Notes: generated by a model not told the origin, from the letters alone. Shown: positions 48,429-59,464, counted from the stretch's first letter. The stretch: 64,000 nt of DNA from Streptococcus sp. D7B5 (GCF_029691405.1 NZ_CP121467.1:310001-374000); one strand, 5' to 3'. Program-made: numbers and translations.

Positions 48429-49934
48429 ATGAACAAACGTGTAAAAATCGTTGCAACTTTAGGTCCTGCGGTTGAAATCCGTGGTGGTAAAAAATTCGGT
48501 GAAGACGGATACTGGGGTGAAAAACTTGACGTTGAAGCTTCAGCTAAAAACATTGCTAAACTGATTGAAGCAGGAGCAAACACTTTCCGTTTCAACTTCT
48601 CACACGGTGACCACCAAGAACAAGGTGAGCGTATGGCAACTGTTAAACTTGCTGAAAAACTTGCAGGTAAAAAAGTTGGTTTCCTTCTTGATACTAAAGG
48701 ACCTGAAATCCGTACAGAATTGTTTGAAGGTGACGCAAAAGAGTACTCTTACAAAACTGGTGAAAAAATCCGTGTTGCAACTAAACAAGGAATCAAATCA
48801 ACTCGTGAAGTGATTGCTTTGAACGTTGCTGGTGCTCTTGATATCTACGATGATGTTGAAGTTGGTCGTCAAGTATTGGTTGACGATGGTAAATTGGGTC
48901 TTCGCGTTGTTGCAAAAGACGATGCAACTCGTGAATTTGAAGTAGAAGTTGAAAACGACGGAATTATCGCTAAACAAAAAGGTGTAAATATCCCTAATAC
49001 TAAAATTCCTTTCCCAGCTCTTGCTGAACGTGACAACGATGATATCCGTTTCGGTTTGGAACAAGGTATCAACTTCATCGCTATTTCATTCGTACGTACT
49101 GCAAAAGACGTCAACGAAGTTCGTGCAATCTGTGAAGAAACTGGTAACGGTCACGTTCAATTGTTTGCGAAAATCGAAAACCAACAAGGTATCGATAACT
49201 TGGATGAAATCATTGAAGCTGCTGACGGTATCATGATCGCCCGTGGTGACATGGGTATCGAAGTACCATTCGAAATGGTTCCAGTTTACCAAAAAATGAT
49301 TATTACAAAAGTAAATGCAGCTGGTAAAGTCGCTATCACAGCAACAAACATGCTTGAAACTATGACTGAAAAACCACGTGCAACGCGTTCAGAAGTATCA
49401 GATGTGTTTAACGCTGTTATCGACGGAACCGACGCTACAATGCTTTCAGGTGAGTCTGCAAATGGTAAATATCCACTGGAGTCAGTTACTACGATGGCAA
49501 CTATTGACAAAAATGCTCAAACTCTTTTAAAAGAATACGGTCGCTTGTCATCTGTTAACTTGTCACGTAATTCTAAGACTGAGGTTATGGCTTCAGCTGT
49601 TAAGGATGCGACAAATTCTATGAATATCAAGTTGGTGGTTACTCTTACTAAGACAGGTCACACTGCTCGTTTGATTTCTAAATACCGTCCAGATGCTGAT
49701 ATCTTGGCAATCACTTTCGATGAATTGACTCAGCGTGGTTTGATGCTTAACTGGGGAGTTATTCCAGTAACCACTGATCGCCCATCAAACACTGATGATA
49801 TGTTTGATCTCGCTGAAAGAATTGCAGTTGAGCAAGGTTTGGTAGAATCTGGTGATGATATTGTTATCGTTGCAGGTGTACCACTTGGCGAAGCTGTTCG
49901 TACAAACACAATGCGCATCCGCACTGTACGCTAA
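48429..49934 (+). CDS. pyk: Pyruvate kinase
   Basis: Final step of glycolysis, making ATP and pyruvate from phosphoenolpyruvate. It is 501 residues and lacks the extra C-terminal PEP-utiliser domain seen in Bacillus. Motifs: NKRVKIVATLGPAVEI with the streptococcal insertion GGKKFGEDGYWGEKLD; FRFNFSHG; LLDTKGPEIRT; the active-site lysine in LFAKIENQQGIDN; MIARGDMGIEV and TDATMLSGESANG. Codon use is highly biased. The ribosome binding site AAAGGAG is 12 bases before the ATG. A strong terminator follows. Confidence 0.97.
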   Translation: MNKRVKIVATLGPAVEIRGGKKFGEDGYWGEKLDVEASAKNIAKLIEAGANTFRFNFSHGDHQEQGERMATVKLAEKLAGKKVGFLLDTKGPEIRTELFEGDAKEYSYKTGEKIRVATKQGIKSTREVIALNVAGALDIYDDVEVGRQVLVDDGKLGLRVVAKDDATREFEVEVENDGIIAKQKGVNIPNTKIPFPALAERDNDDIRFGLEQGINFIAISFVRTAKDVNEVRAICEETGNGHVQLFAKIENQQGIDNLDEIIEAADGIMIARGDMGIEVPFEMVPVYQKMIITKVNAAGKVAITATNMLETMTEKPRATRSEVSDVFNAVIDGTDATMLSGESANGKYPLESVTTMATIDKNAQTLLKEYGRLSSVNLSRNSKTEVMASAVKDATNSMNIKLVVTLTKTGHTARLISKYRPDADILAITFDELTQRGLMLNWGVIPVTTDRPSNTDDMFDLAERIAVEQGLVESGDDIVIVAGVPLGEAVRTNTMRIRTVR

Positions 49935-49948
49935 TCTAACATTACAAA

Positions 49949-49992
49949 GCCTATCATATCAAGCTTTATCGCTTGTGTGATAGGTCTTTTTT
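49949..49992 (+). terminator. Terminator after pyk
   Basis: CCTATCA pairs with TGATAGG, and CAAGC with GCTTG inside it, followed by TCTTTTTTT. Confidence 0.85.
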
Positions 49993-50042
49993 TATCGAAA
50001 TAGAATGTTTAATCAATAGGAATGGGAAAAAACTGAAAATTA

Positions 50043-50051
50043 TGATATAAT
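50043..50051 (+). promoter_or_regulatory. Extended -10 promoter for murA
   Basis: TGATATAAT with TATAAT at 50046-50051, 42 bases before the murA ATG. Confidence 0.55.
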
Positions 50052-50093
50052 AGAACGAAAAGACCTTTTTAGTAAATTTTGAAAGAGTAAAAC

Positions 50094-51353
50094 ATGAGAA
50101 AAATTGTCATCAATGGTGGACGTCCATTGCAAGGTGAGATCACCATTAGTGGTGCTAAAAATAGTGTTGTAGCGCTTATTCCAGCTATTATCTTATCAGA
50201 TGATATTGTCACTTTAGATTGTGTTCCAGATATTTCAGACGTTGCTAGTCTTGTCGAAATCATGGAAATTATGGGGGCGACTGTTAAGCGTTATGAGGAT
50301 GTCTTGGAGATTGATCCAAGAGGTGTTCAGAACATTCCTATGCCTTATGGCAAGATTAATAGCTTGCGTGCTTCTTATTATTTCTACGGAAGTCTTTTAG
50401 GTCGCTTTGGTGAAGCTACAGTTGGACTTCCTGGTGGATGTGATCTGGGACCTCGTCCGATTGATCTTCACTTAAAAGCCTTTGAAGCCATGGGTGCTAA
50501 GGTCAGCTATGAGGGAGATAATATGAATTTATCTGCCCAAGGTAAGGGGCTTCATGGCGCAAGTATTTACATGGATACCGTTAGCGTTGGAGCAACGATT
50601 AACACCATGATTGCTGCGGTTAAAGCTAAGGGACGTACTGTCATTGAAAATGCGGCTCGTGAACCGGAAATTATTGATGTCGCTACCCTTTTGAACAATA
50701 TGGGGGCCCATATTCGTGGTGCAGGAACTGATATTATCATTATTGATGGTGTCGAGAAACTTCATGGAACGCGTCATCAGGTTATTCCAGACCGTATCGA
50801 AGCTGGAACCTATATTTCACTTGCTGCGGCGGTAGGAAAAGGAATTCGCATTAACAACGTTCTCTATGAACATTTAGAAGGCTTTATCGCCAAACTAGAG
50901 GAAATGGGCGTTCGTATGACGGTCTCAGAAGACAGTATCTTCGTTGAAGAACAGTCTGATTTGAAGGCCATCAATATCAAAACAGCTCCCTATCCAGGGT
51001 TCGCAACCGATTTGCAACAGCCTATCACGCCACTTTTACTAACTGCCCAAGGTCGTGGAACTATTATTGATACGATTTATGAGAAACGTGTTAATCATGT
51101 CTTTGAGTTAGCAAAAATGGATGCGGATATTACGACTACAAACGATCACATTATTTACAACGGTGGTCGTAAGTTACACGGGGCAAGTGTAAAAGCTACA
51201 GACTTGCGAGCTGGTGCTGCACTTGTCATCGCTGGTTTGATGGCTCAGGGCCAGACTGAAATTACGAATATTGAGTTTATCCTTCGTGGCTACTCAGATA
51301 TTATTGAAAAATTGCGTAGTCTTGGAGCGGATATTACACTCGTTGAAGACTAA
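50094..51353 (+). CDS. murA: UDP-N-acetylglucosamine 1-carboxyvinyltransferase
   Basis: First committed step of peptidoglycan precursor synthesis: transfer of enolpyruvate from PEP to UDP-GlcNAc. It is 419 residues. The active-site cysteine targeted by fosfomycin is in [14 protein letters not shown] (about residue 117), and the [10 protein letters not shown] block gives the N-terminal substrate Lys and Asn. Firmicutes carry two paralogues (MurA/MurZ); which one this is cannot be decided from sequence alone, though its neighbours match pneumococcal murA2 from memory. The ribosome binding site is weak (GAAAGAGTAAAAC). Confidence 0.94.
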   Translation: MRKIVINGGRPLQGEITISGAKNSVVALIPAIILSDDIVTLDCVPDISDVASLVEIMEIMGATVKRYEDVLEIDPRGVQNIPMPYGKINSLRASYYFYGSLLGRFGEATVGLPGGCDLGPRPIDLHLKAFEAMGAKVSYEGDNMNLSAQGKGLHGASIYMDTVSVGATINTMIAAVKAKGRTVIENAAREPEIIDVATLLNNMGAHIRGAGTDIIIIDGVEKLHGTRHQVIPDRIEAGTYISLAAAVGKGIRINNVLYEHLEGFIAKLEEMGVRMTVSEDSIFVEEQSDLKAINIKTAPYPGFATDLQQPITPLLLTAQGRGTIIDTIYEKRVNHVFELAKMDADITTTNDHIIYNGGRKLHGASVKATDLRAGAALVIAGLMAQGQTEITNIEFILRGYSDIIEKLRSLGADITLVED

Positions 51354-51368
51354 GCCGTTGAGGTGATT

Positions 51369-51920
51369 ATGAATATTTGGACCAAATTAGCAATGTTTTC
51401 TTTTTTTGAAACGGAGCGCTTGTATTTGCGTCCTTTCTTTTTTAGTGACAGTCAAGCGTTTTTTGAGATTGCTTCAAACCCTGAGAATTTACAGTTTATT
51501 TTTCCCAGTCAAGCAAGTTTGGAAGAAAGTCAGTACGCACTTGCTAACTATTTTATGAAGAATCCTCTAGGGGTTTGGGCAATTTGTCTCCAAGGAAATC
51601 AGGAAATGATTGGCTCCATTAAATTTGAAAAAATCGATGAAATCAAAAAAGAAGCAGAAATTGGTTACTTCTTAAAAAAGGATTCTTGGTCACAAGGTTT
51701 TATGACAGAAGTGGTTACCAAGCTTTGTCAGCTTTCCTTTGAAGAATTTGGTTTAAAACAATTATCCATCATCACTCATTTGGAGAATCAAGCTAGTCAA
51801 AAAGTAGCCTTAAAATCAGGCTTTAACCTCGTCCGACAGTTTAAAGGGAGCGATCGCTATACACGAAAAATGAGGGACTATCTTGAATTTCGATACATAA
51901 AAGGAGAATTCAATGAGTAA
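51369..51920 (+). CDS. GNAT-family acetyltransferase (RimJ/RimL type)
   Basis: A 183-residue N-acetyltransferase of the Acetyltransf_3 type. Features are the N-terminal ETERLYLRPFFFSDSQAFFEIAS, the substrate strand GVWAICLQGNQEMIGSIKF, and EIGYFLKKDSWSQGFMTEV with the acetyl-CoA binding region (motif A) in degenerate form, then SIITHLENQASQKVALKSGF. The ATG at 51369 is preceded by TTGAGGTG; a GTG two codons earlier overlaps that site. It lies 15 bases after murA and overlaps spxR by 8 bases. Target unknown. Confidence 0.85.
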   Translation: MNIWTKLAMFSFFETERLYLRPFFFSDSQAFFEIASNPENLQFIFPSQASLEESQYALANYFMKNPLGVWAICLQGNQEMIGSIKFEKIDEIKKEAEIGYFLKKDSWSQGFMTEVVTKLCQLSFEEFGLKQLSIITHLENQASQKVALKSGFNLVRQFKGSDRYTRKMRDYLEFRYIKGEFNE

Positions 51921-53190
51921 ACACCAGGAAATTTTGTCCTATCTGGAAGAGTTGCCAATTGGGAAGAGAGTTAGTGTACGCAGTATTTCCAATCACCTAG
52001 GTGTTAGTGACGGAACAGCCTACCGAGCTATCAAAGAAGCTGAAAATCGTGGCATCGTTGAAACTCGGCCACGTAGTGGAACCATACGGGTCAAGTCCCA
52101 GAAAGTGGCCATTGAGAGGCTAACCTATGCTGAAATTGCTGAAGTCACCTCCTCTGAAGTTTTAGCTGGTCAGGAAGGGCTTGAGAGAGAGTTTAGTAAA
52201 TTCTCCATTGGGGCTATGACAGAGCAAAATATCCTGTCTTATCTCCATGATGGCGGTCTTTTGATCGTAGGTGACCGTACTCGCATTCAACTTTTAGCCT
52301 TGGAAAATGAAAATGCAGTCCTTGTAACGGGTGGTTTTCATGTGCAGGACGATGTTCTTGAGTTGGCTAATAAAAAAGGGATTCCAGTTCTAAGAAGTAA
52401 ACATGACACTTTTACAGTAGCGACCATGATTAACAAAGCTCTCTCAAATGTTCAAATCAAAACCGATATTCTGACAGTCGAAAAGCTCTATCGTCCCAGT
52501 CATGAGTATGGTTTTTTGAGAGAAACGGATACGGTAAAAGACTATCTAGACTTGGTCCGTAAGAACAGAAGTAGTCGTTTTCCAGTCATTAACCAACATC
52601 AAGTGGTTGTTGGGGTTGTTACTATGCGTGACGCAGGAGATAAATCCCCCAGCACGACGATTGACAAGGTGATGACACGTAGTATCTTTGTAACAGGATT
52701 AGCGACTAATATTGCCAATGTCAGTCAACGAATGATTGCAGAAGATTTTGAGATGGTTCCCGTTGTCAGAAGTAACCAAACCTTGCTCGGTGTCGTAACA
52801 CGACGAGATGTCATGGAAAAGATGAGCCGTTCCCAAGTTTCTGCTTTGCCGACCTTCTCAGAGCAAATCGGGCAAAAACTCTCTTATCATCATGATGAAG
52901 TCGTTATTACTGTTGAGCCCTTCATGTTGGAGAAAAATGGTGTCCTTGCTAATGGAGTCTTGGCTGAAATCCTCAACCATATGACCCAAGACCTCGTTGT
53001 CAATAGCGGACGTAATCTCATCATTGAGCAGATGTTGATTTATTTCTTGCAGGCTGTGCAGATAGATGATACTTTGCGGATTCAGGCTCGTATTATTCAC
53101 CACACGAGACGCTCAGCTATTATTGATTATGATATTTATCATGGTCATCAGATTGTTTCAAAAGCAAATGTTACGGTTAAAATTAATTAG
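51913..53190 (+). CDS. spxR: CBS/DRTGG-domain regulator SpxR
   Basis: A 425-residue putative regulator. In pneumococcus SpxR promotes expression of pyruvate oxidase (spxB), hence peroxide output and virulence. Domains in order: winged-helix DNA-binding (about 1-60, SVRSISNHLGVSDGTAYRAI), DRTGG (about 66-180; DGGLLIVGDRTRIQLLALE), two CBS repeats (195-310; SSRFPVINQHQVVVGVVTMRD and EMVPVVRSNQTLLGVVTRRD), and a hotdog-fold C-terminus (315-425). CBS pairs usually bind adenine nucleotides, so it may read energy state. The layout matches B. subtilis YtoI. The ribosome binding site is AAAGGAGAATTC. Confidence 0.88.
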   Translation: MSKHQEILSYLEELPIGKRVSVRSISNHLGVSDGTAYRAIKEAENRGIVETRPRSGTIRVKSQKVAIERLTYAEIAEVTSSEVLAGQEGLEREFSKFSIGAMTEQNILSYLHDGGLLIVGDRTRIQLLALENENAVLVTGGFHVQDDVLELANKKGIPVLRSKHDTFTVATMINKALSNVQIKTDILTVEKLYRPSHEYGFLRETDTVKDYLDLVRKNRSSRFPVINQHQVVVGVVTMRDAGDKSPSTTIDKVMTRSIFVTGLATNIANVSQRMIAEDFEMVPVVRSNQTLLGVVTRRDVMEKMSRSQVSALPTFSEQIGQKLSYHHDEVVITVEPFMLEKNGVLANGVLAEILNHMTQDLVVNSGRNLIIEQMLIYFLQAVQIDDTLRIQARIIHHTRRSAIIDYDIYHGHQIVSKANVTVKIN

Positions 53191-53205
53191 AATCTAGGAG
53201 AAAAA

Positions 53206-54066
53206 ATGATAACTTTAAAATCAGCACGTGAAATCGAAGCCATGGACAAGGCTGGTGATTTCCTAGCAAGTATCCATATCGGCTTACGTGATTTGATTAA
53301 GCCAGGCGTGGATATGTGGGAAGTTGAAGAGTACGTTCGACGACGTTGTAAAGAGGAGAATTTCCTTCCTTTACAGATTGGTGTGGATGGTGCAGTCATG
53401 GATTACCCCTATGCCACTTGTTGCTCTCTCAACGACGAAGTAGCTCACGCTTTTCCACGTCATTACATCTTGAAAGAGGGCGATTTGCTCAAGGTTGACA
53501 TGGTATTGGGTGGTCCGATTGCCAAATCCGACCTCAATGTATCTAAACTCAACTTCAACAATGTTGAGCAAATGAAAAAATACACCCAAAGTTATACTGG
53601 TGGTTTAGCTGACTCATGTTGGGCTTACGCGGTTGGTACACCGTCTGAAGAAGTGAAAAACCTGATGGACGTGACCAAGGAAGCTATGTATAAAGGGATT
53701 GAGCAAGCAGTTGTTGGCAATCGTATCGGTGATATCGGTGCAGCCATTCAAGAATACGCTGAAAGTCGCGGTTACGGTGTCGTTCGTGATTTGGTTGGTC
53801 ATGGTGTTGGTCCAACTATGCACGAGGAGCCAATGGTTCCTAACTACGGTATTGCAGGGCGTGGACTCCGTCTCCGTGAAGGAATGGTACTAACTATTGA
53901 ACCCATGATCAATACTGGTGACTGGGAAATTGATACAGATATGAAGACTGGCTGGGCTCATAAGACTATAGATGGCGGCCTGTCTTGCCAATATGAACAC
54001 CAGTTTGTGATTACCAAAGACGGTCCTGTTATCTTGACTAGTCAAGGTGAAGAAGGAACGTATTAA
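53206..54066 (+). CDS. map: Methionine aminopeptidase type I
   Basis: Removes the initiator methionine from nascent proteins. It is 286 residues, longer than the usual 250 because of a mid-protein insertion (KLNFNNVEQMKKYTQSYTGG, about 109-128) seen in streptococcal forms. Metal ligands lie in KVDMVLG with SDLN, HGVGPTMHEEP, the Glu in LTIEPM and the final EHQFVIT. The ribosome binding site is TAGGAGAAAAA. It ends the murA-GNAT-spxR-map run, and a terminator follows. Confidence 0.95.
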   Translation: MITLKSAREIEAMDKAGDFLASIHIGLRDLIKPGVDMWEVEEYVRRRCKEENFLPLQIGVDGAVMDYPYATCCSLNDEVAHAFPRHYILKEGDLLKVDMVLGGPIAKSDLNVSKLNFNNVEQMKKYTQSYTGGLADSCWAYAVGTPSEEVKNLMDVTKEAMYKGIEQAVVGNRIGDIGAAIQEYAESRGYGVVRDLVGHGVGPTMHEEPMVPNYGIAGRGLRLREGMVLTIEPMINTGDWEIDTDMKTGWAHKTIDGGLSCQYEHQFVITKDGPVILTSQGEEGTY

Positions 54067-54070
54067 AATA

Positions 54071-54093
54071 AAGGGAGCTTAGCTCCTTTTTTT
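54071..54093 (+). terminator. Terminator after map
   Basis: AAGGGAGCT pairs with AGCTCCTTTT across one base, followed by TTT. Confidence 0.85.
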
Positions 54094-54193
54094 GTGTCAA
54101 CTTTAGTCAAAATAAATAAGCGTAGCAGACTTCTTACAAATTTATCCTTTTGTAGTAAAATAGGATTAGAATTTTGAGAAAGTAGGTAATTCG

Positions 54194-54901
54194 TTGGAGT
54201 CGATTATATTTCTAGTATCCGTTTTTTTAGCAGGTATCCTGTCCTTCTTTTCACCCTGCATCTTTCCTTTGCTACCTGTCTATGCTGGTATTTTACTGGA
54301 TGATCAGGGAAATTCGAAAAGCTTTCGCTTTTTTGGAAGAGACGTTGCATGGTCTGGTTTAATTCGAACCTTGTGCTTTATTGCAGGAATCTCCCTCATT
54401 TTCTTTATTTTGGGATTTGGAGCTGGATTCCTAGGGCACATGCTCTATGCAGACTGGTTTCGTTATGCTATGGGAATAGTCATTATTCTTTTAGGGTTTC
54501 ACCAGATGGAAATCTTGCATTTCAATAAACTGGAGATTCAAAAGACAGTCACCTTCAAACAATCAAAGTCGAATCACTATCTGTCAGCCTTTTTACTTGG
54601 GATAACCTTTAGTTTTGGTTGGACCCCTTGTATCGGACCAGTCTTAAGTTCGGTCTTGGCCCTAGCAGCTTCCGGTGGCAATGGTGCTTGGCAAGGAGCC
54701 GTGTTAACATTAGTATACACATTGGGAATGGCCCTTCCTTTCATTGTTTTGGCCTTGGCTTCGGGCTGGATTATGCCCTATTTTAGTAAATTAAAACCCC
54801 ATATGATTTTACTAAAGAAAATCGGGGGAGCTTTGATTATTTTGATGGGATTATTATTAATGCTAGGGCAGTTAAATGCCTTGTCAGGAATTCTTGGATA
54901 A
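54194..54901 (+). CDS. ccdA: Cytochrome c biogenesis/thiol electron transporter CcdA
   Basis: A 235-residue six-helix membrane protein carrying electrons from cytoplasmic thioredoxin to surface thioredoxin-like proteins. The paired cysteines are in SFFSPCIFPLLPVY and FGWTPCIGPVLSS, the two conserved P-C motifs of the family. The start is TTG, accepted because MESIIFLVSVFLAGILS is a proper N-terminus and GAAAGTAGG lies upstream; no in-frame ATG occurs before the first helix. The etrx gene follows 11 bases later, making an electron-transfer pair for reducing oxidised methionine or thiols at the surface. Confidence 0.9.
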   Translation: MESIIFLVSVFLAGILSFFSPCIFPLLPVYAGILLDDQGNSKSFRFFGRDVAWSGLIRTLCFIAGISLIFFILGFGAGFLGHMLYADWFRYAMGIVIILLGFHQMEILHFNKLEIQKTVTFKQSKSNHYLSAFLLGITFSFGWTPCIGPVLSSVLALAASGGNGAWQGAVLTLVYTLGMALPFIVLALASGWIMPYFSKLKPHMILLKKIGGALIILMGLLLMLGQLNALSGILG

Positions 54902-54912
54902 AAGGAGAAAAA

Positions 54913-55458
54913 ATGAAAAAAGTTATTTTTGCTGGATTGAGCCTCATGTCTCTATTTTTGTTGATTGCTTGTGGTGAAAAAGAAACCAAACAGAAAAGCA
55001 GTCCCAAACAACCTGCTGTACAACAAATCGCAGTCGGTAAGGATGCGCCAGACTTTACCTTGCAGTCTATGGATGGCAAAGAAGTCAAGTTATCAGACTA
55101 TAAAGGGAAAAAGATCTATTTAAAATTCTGGGCTTCTTGGTGTGGACCATGTAAAAAAAGCATGCCTGAGTTAATGGAATTAGCTGCCAAACAAGATCGA
55201 GACTTTGAAATCTTGAGTGTCATTGCACCAGGTCTACAAGGTGAAAAAACAGTTCAAGACTTTCCAAAATGGTACCAAGAACAAGGCTACAAGGATATTC
55301 CAGTTCTATATGATACGCAAGCAACTACCTTCCAAGCCTACCAAATTCGTAGTATTCCAACGGAATACTTGATTGACAGTCAAGGTAAAATCGGAAAAAT
55401 CCAATTTGGTGCTATTAGCAACGCTGATGCAGAAGCGGCTTTTAAAGAAATGAAATAA
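54913..55458 (+). CDS. etrx1: Extracellular thioredoxin-like lipoprotein Etrx
   Basis: A 181-residue TlpA/ResA-like lipoprotein. Signal with lipobox LIAC (Cys20), then a Lys/Gln-rich linker, then the thioredoxin fold with redox motif WCGPC in LKFWASWCGPCKKSMPEL, and the cis-proline region in IRSIPTEYLID. Reduced by CcdA, it passes electrons to surface methionine sulfoxide reductase in pneumococcus; no msr gene is in this window. The ribosome binding site is AAAAGGAG. Its terminator also serves dacA from the other side. Confidence 0.88.
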   Translation: MKKVIFAGLSLMSLFLLIACGEKETKQKSSPKQPAVQQIAVGKDAPDFTLQSMDGKEVKLSDYKGKKIYLKFWASWCGPCKKSMPELMELAAKQDRDFEILSVIAPGLQGEKTVQDFPKWYQEQGYKDIPVLYDTQATTFQAYQIRSIPTEYLIDSQGKIGKIQFGAISNADAEAAFKEMK

Positions 55459-55462
55459 AGAA

Positions 55463-55489
55463 AAAATCGCGATTATTCGCGATTTTTTT
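55463..55489. terminator. Bidirectional terminator between etrx and dacA
   Basis: AAAATCGCGA pairs with TCGCGATTTT across four bases, with T runs on both strands. The dacA stop codon (55488-55490) touches its 3' edge. Confidence 0.85.
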
Positions 55490-56729
55490 ATAGTTTTTCA
55501 TTGATAAAGCGGATAAATTGATTCCACCAAACCTTCAAAAAGAAGGCTTTTTCTACTTTCTTTTCAGAAACCATTTCAAAAGATGGTTTGTCGGAAGTGA
55601 GATAGCCCTGGCCGACCAAATCCTGATCATCATAGGTCAGAGTACCAACAACCTTGCCTTCTTCCAATGGAGCCATTTCTGATGTTGATTTCGGTGTGAA
55701 TTGGAGAGTTGGTGTAGTACCGCTTCCGATGCGTTGGACGATGGAAATGTCTGACTTAGCGACAGCTGTCACATTATCTTCTTTACCATCCAGAACTGTT
55801 ACTTTACTATCGTTGTAAGCTTCACCTTTCTGAACGACAGTTTTTAAGGCAAAGTTTGCAGAAATATAATCTAAAAGTGCTGAAGTAGCAGTAAAACGTG
55901 CATAAGGGTTGGTATCTTGTTGATCTGCATTCAAAACAACCGTAATAATACGCATTCCTTTTTCGACAGTGGTTCCAACGAAAGAAGCTCCTGCCTTATC
56001 AGTTGTTCCTGTCTTTAAACCGTCAATTCCTCCTCGGTAGGCTGGCATCCCCTCCAACATAGAGTTGGTTGAGTGGATTTCAAGTCCTGCAAAGGTAGAA
56101 GTTGGTTTTTTTGTGATTTCCAAAACTTGAGGATAATCTCGGATGAGGTTACGAGCGACGATTGCAACATCGTAGGCACTCAACTTGTTTTCATCGTCTT
56201 TTTTAGAACCAGGATAGATATTATCGCCAAGTGTCTCATTATTTAAACCAGTTGTGTTTACAATAGTTGCATCTTGAATTCCCCATTCAAGAAGTTTAGC
56301 CCTCATCTTGTCTACGAAGTCTTTCTCAGAACCAGCAATCTTTTCTGCTAGTGCAATGGCAGCGCTGTTTGCACTGGATACCATTGTAGCCTCTAATAGT
56401 TGTTCAACAGTATAATTTCGAGCTTCCATAGGGACGTTACTCGCCTCAGAATTAGTTGTAAGTTTGTAAGGATAGTCCGAAATATCAACAGGTGTAGATA
56501 GGCTGATAGTTCCTTGTTCCAGAGCTTCATAGACCAAATAAACTGTAACCAGTTTTGTAATAGAAGCAATTTCTACAGGCTGATTTGCATCTTTTTCATA
56601 GAGGATTTTTCCAGTTGTAGCCTCGACAGCAATAGCATGTTTAGCAGCAACATCAAACTCCTGAGCAGAAACAGTAGAAGCTGTTCCAAGAACTAAAAGT
56701 GTCATAAAAGATAAAATTATTTTTTTCAT
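55488..56729 (-). CDS. dacA: D-alanyl-D-alanine carboxypeptidase DacA (PBP3)
   Basis: Low-molecular-mass PBP trimming the terminal D-alanine from peptidoglycan pentapeptides, controlling crosslinking and septum placement. It is 413 residues: signal peptide (cleavage likely after TVSA), the SxxK nucleophile motif in ASITKLV (about residue 56), SxN in VSSANSAA, KTG in GLKTGTTDKAG, then the C-terminal beta domain and an amphipathic membrane-anchoring helix (FFLKVWWNQFIRFINEKL). It is the family standard. Reverse strand, divergent from the AI-2E gene. No clear Shine-Dalgarno beyond an A-rich stretch is seen. Confidence 0.94.
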   Translation of the reverse strand: MKKIILSFMTLLVLGTASTVSAQEFDVAAKHAIAVEATTGKILYEKDANQPVEIASITKLVTVYLVYEALEQGTISLSTPVDISDYPYKLTTNSEASNVPMEARNYTVEQLLEATMVSSANSAAIALAEKIAGSEKDFVDKMRAKLLEWGIQDATIVNTTGLNNETLGDNIYPGSKKDDENKLSAYDVAIVARNLIRDYPQVLEITKKPTSTFAGLEIHSTNSMLEGMPAYRGGIDGLKTGTTDKAGASFVGTTVEKGMRIITVVLNADQQDTNPYARFTATSALLDYISANFALKTVVQKGEAYNDSKVTVLDGKEDNVTAVAKSDISIVQRIGSGTTPTLQFTPKSTSEMAPLEEGKVVGTLTYDDQDLVGQGYLTSDKPSFEMVSEKKVEKAFFLKVWWNQFIRFINEKL

Positions 56730-56833
56730 ATTAGCTTTATTTTATCATAAAGAAAAAAAATATTCTCGTTTTTTTACTAAAGCCATCTTATCTTTTTCAG
56801 AAATATGGTAAAATAGAGAGAAGGAGGATACCT

Positions 56834-57955
56834 ATGTTCCGCAGAAACAAATTATTTTTTTGGACAGCTGAAATTTTATTATTAACACTGATTTTCTATC
56901 TTTGGAGAGAAATGGGAGCCATCATTACTCCCTTCGTGACAGTTGTGAATACCATCATGATTCCATTTTTGCTTGGTGGATTTTTTTACTACATTACAAA
57001 TCCAGTCGTTACTTTCTTAGAAAAGAGATGTAAGATCAATCGTCTAATTGGTGTCTTGGTCACTCTTTGTGCCTTGATTGGTGCTATCGTTGTAGGGGTC
57101 GTTTATCTCTTGCCGATTTTGATTAATCAGTTGACCAGCTTGATTATTTCTAGTCAAAATATCTATAGTAGACTACAAGATTTGATCATCGATTTGTCCA
57201 TGAATCCAGTCTTCCAAAATATTGATATTCAACAAACAATTCAACAACTGAATCTCTCCTATGTGGATATCCTCCAGAATATCCTGAATAGCGTCAGCAA
57301 CAGTTTAGGAAGCGTTCTTTCAGCCTTGTTTAGTACAGTTCTGATTCTCATTATGACCCCTGTATTCTTGATTTATTTCTTGTTGGATGGTCATAAGTTG
57401 CTACCAATGTTGGAACGTACCGTCTTAAAACATGACAAATTGAATCTTTCTAGCCTTTTAACCAATCTCAATACAACCATAGCGCGCTATATCAGTGGAA
57501 TTGCGATTGATGCGGTTATTATTGGATGTTTAGCTTATATTGGCTATAGCGTTATCGGATTAAAGTACGCCTTAGTTTTTGCTATTTTCTCTGGAATCGC
57601 AAATTTAATTCCTTATGTTGGTCCAAGTATTGGCTTGATTCCAATGGTGATTGCCAATGTGTTCACGGATCCTCATCGTATGTTGATTGCGGTTGCTTAT
57701 ATGCTTATTATTCAGCAGATTGACGGAAATGTTCTCTATCCACGCATCGTTGGAGGGGTTATGAAAGTGCATCCGATTACGATTTTGGTGCTCCTTTTAC
57801 TGTCAAGTAATATCTACGGTGTCATAGGGATGGTCGTAGCAGTACCTACTTACTCTATTTTTAAAGAAATTACTAAGTTCCTAGCGAAATTATATGAAAA
57901 CCATAAAGAAGCTCATAAAGAGGCTAAGGAATTGGAAAAAACAGAATCAAATTAA
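56834..57955 (+). CDS. AI-2E family transporter
   Basis: A 373-residue membrane protein of the AI-2E (UPF0118) family with about eight helices. The family was named for AI-2 export, but many members are Na+/H+ antiporters or lipid-related, so the substrate is open. Conserved region: NLIPYVGPSIGLIPMVIANV followed by the family's IQQIDGNVLYPRIVG and HPITILVLLLLSS. The ribosome binding site is GAAGGAGG and the upstream TGGTAAAAT is a likely extended -10. It is monocistronic, closed by its own terminator. Confidence 0.85.
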   Translation: MFRRNKLFFWTAEILLLTLIFYLWREMGAIITPFVTVVNTIMIPFLLGGFFYYITNPVVTFLEKRCKINRLIGVLVTLCALIGAIVVGVVYLLPILINQLTSLIISSQNIYSRLQDLIIDLSMNPVFQNIDIQQTIQQLNLSYVDILQNILNSVSNSLGSVLSALFSTVLILIMTPVFLIYFLLDGHKLLPMLERTVLKHDKLNLSSLLTNLNTTIARYISGIAIDAVIIGCLAYIGYSVIGLKYALVFAIFSGIANLIPYVGPSIGLIPMVIANVFTDPHRMLIAVAYMLIIQQIDGNVLYPRIVGGVMKVHPITILVLLLLSSNIYGVIGMVVAVPTYSIFKEITKFLAKLYENHKEAHKEAKELEKTESN

Positions 57956-57978
57956 AATCAGGGAAACCTGATTTTTTT
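57954..57978 (+). terminator. Terminator after the AI-2E gene
   Basis: AATCAGG pairs with CCTGATT across gaaa, followed by a T run. Confidence 0.85.
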
Positions 57979-58091
57979 GATGAAAATACTATCTCCAAAC
58001 AAAAAGAAGTTTGAATTTATATTGCCATAAAGAAGCAGAAGAACAGGATTTGATAAGATTTAGATTAATTCACAAAATATGTGTAAAACAC

Positions 58092-58119
58092 TTGCAATTT
58101 AGCAGAAATTTGATAAAAT
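58092..58119 (+). promoter_or_regulatory. Promoter for tuf
   Basis: TTGCAA (58092-58097), 16-base spacer, TGATAAAAT extended -10 (TAAAAT at 58114-58119). It leaves a leader of about 65 bases. Confidence 0.6.
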
Positions 58120-58190
58120 AGTAAGGAAAGTTAGACTGTATTGCCTACTGTCTATCTATAAAATATATTTTATTGGAGGCTTTTACTCAA

Positions 58191-59387
<1,197 letters not shown>

Positions 59388-59432
59388 TTCGATTAAGTTC
59401 CCAGAAGAACAATTATTTAAGTCAGACACTAA

Positions 59433-59464
59433 AAGAATCTTGCCTTGCAAGGTTCTTTTTTTCT
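59433..59464 (+). terminator. Terminator after tuf
   Basis: AGAATCTTGC pairs with GCAAGGTTCT around a small loop, followed by TTTTTTT. Confidence 0.85.

Noticed and set aside
58173..58190. Six-codon upstream extension of tuf
   Set aside because: The upstream start codon falls in the ribosome binding site of the conserved [10 protein letters not shown] start.
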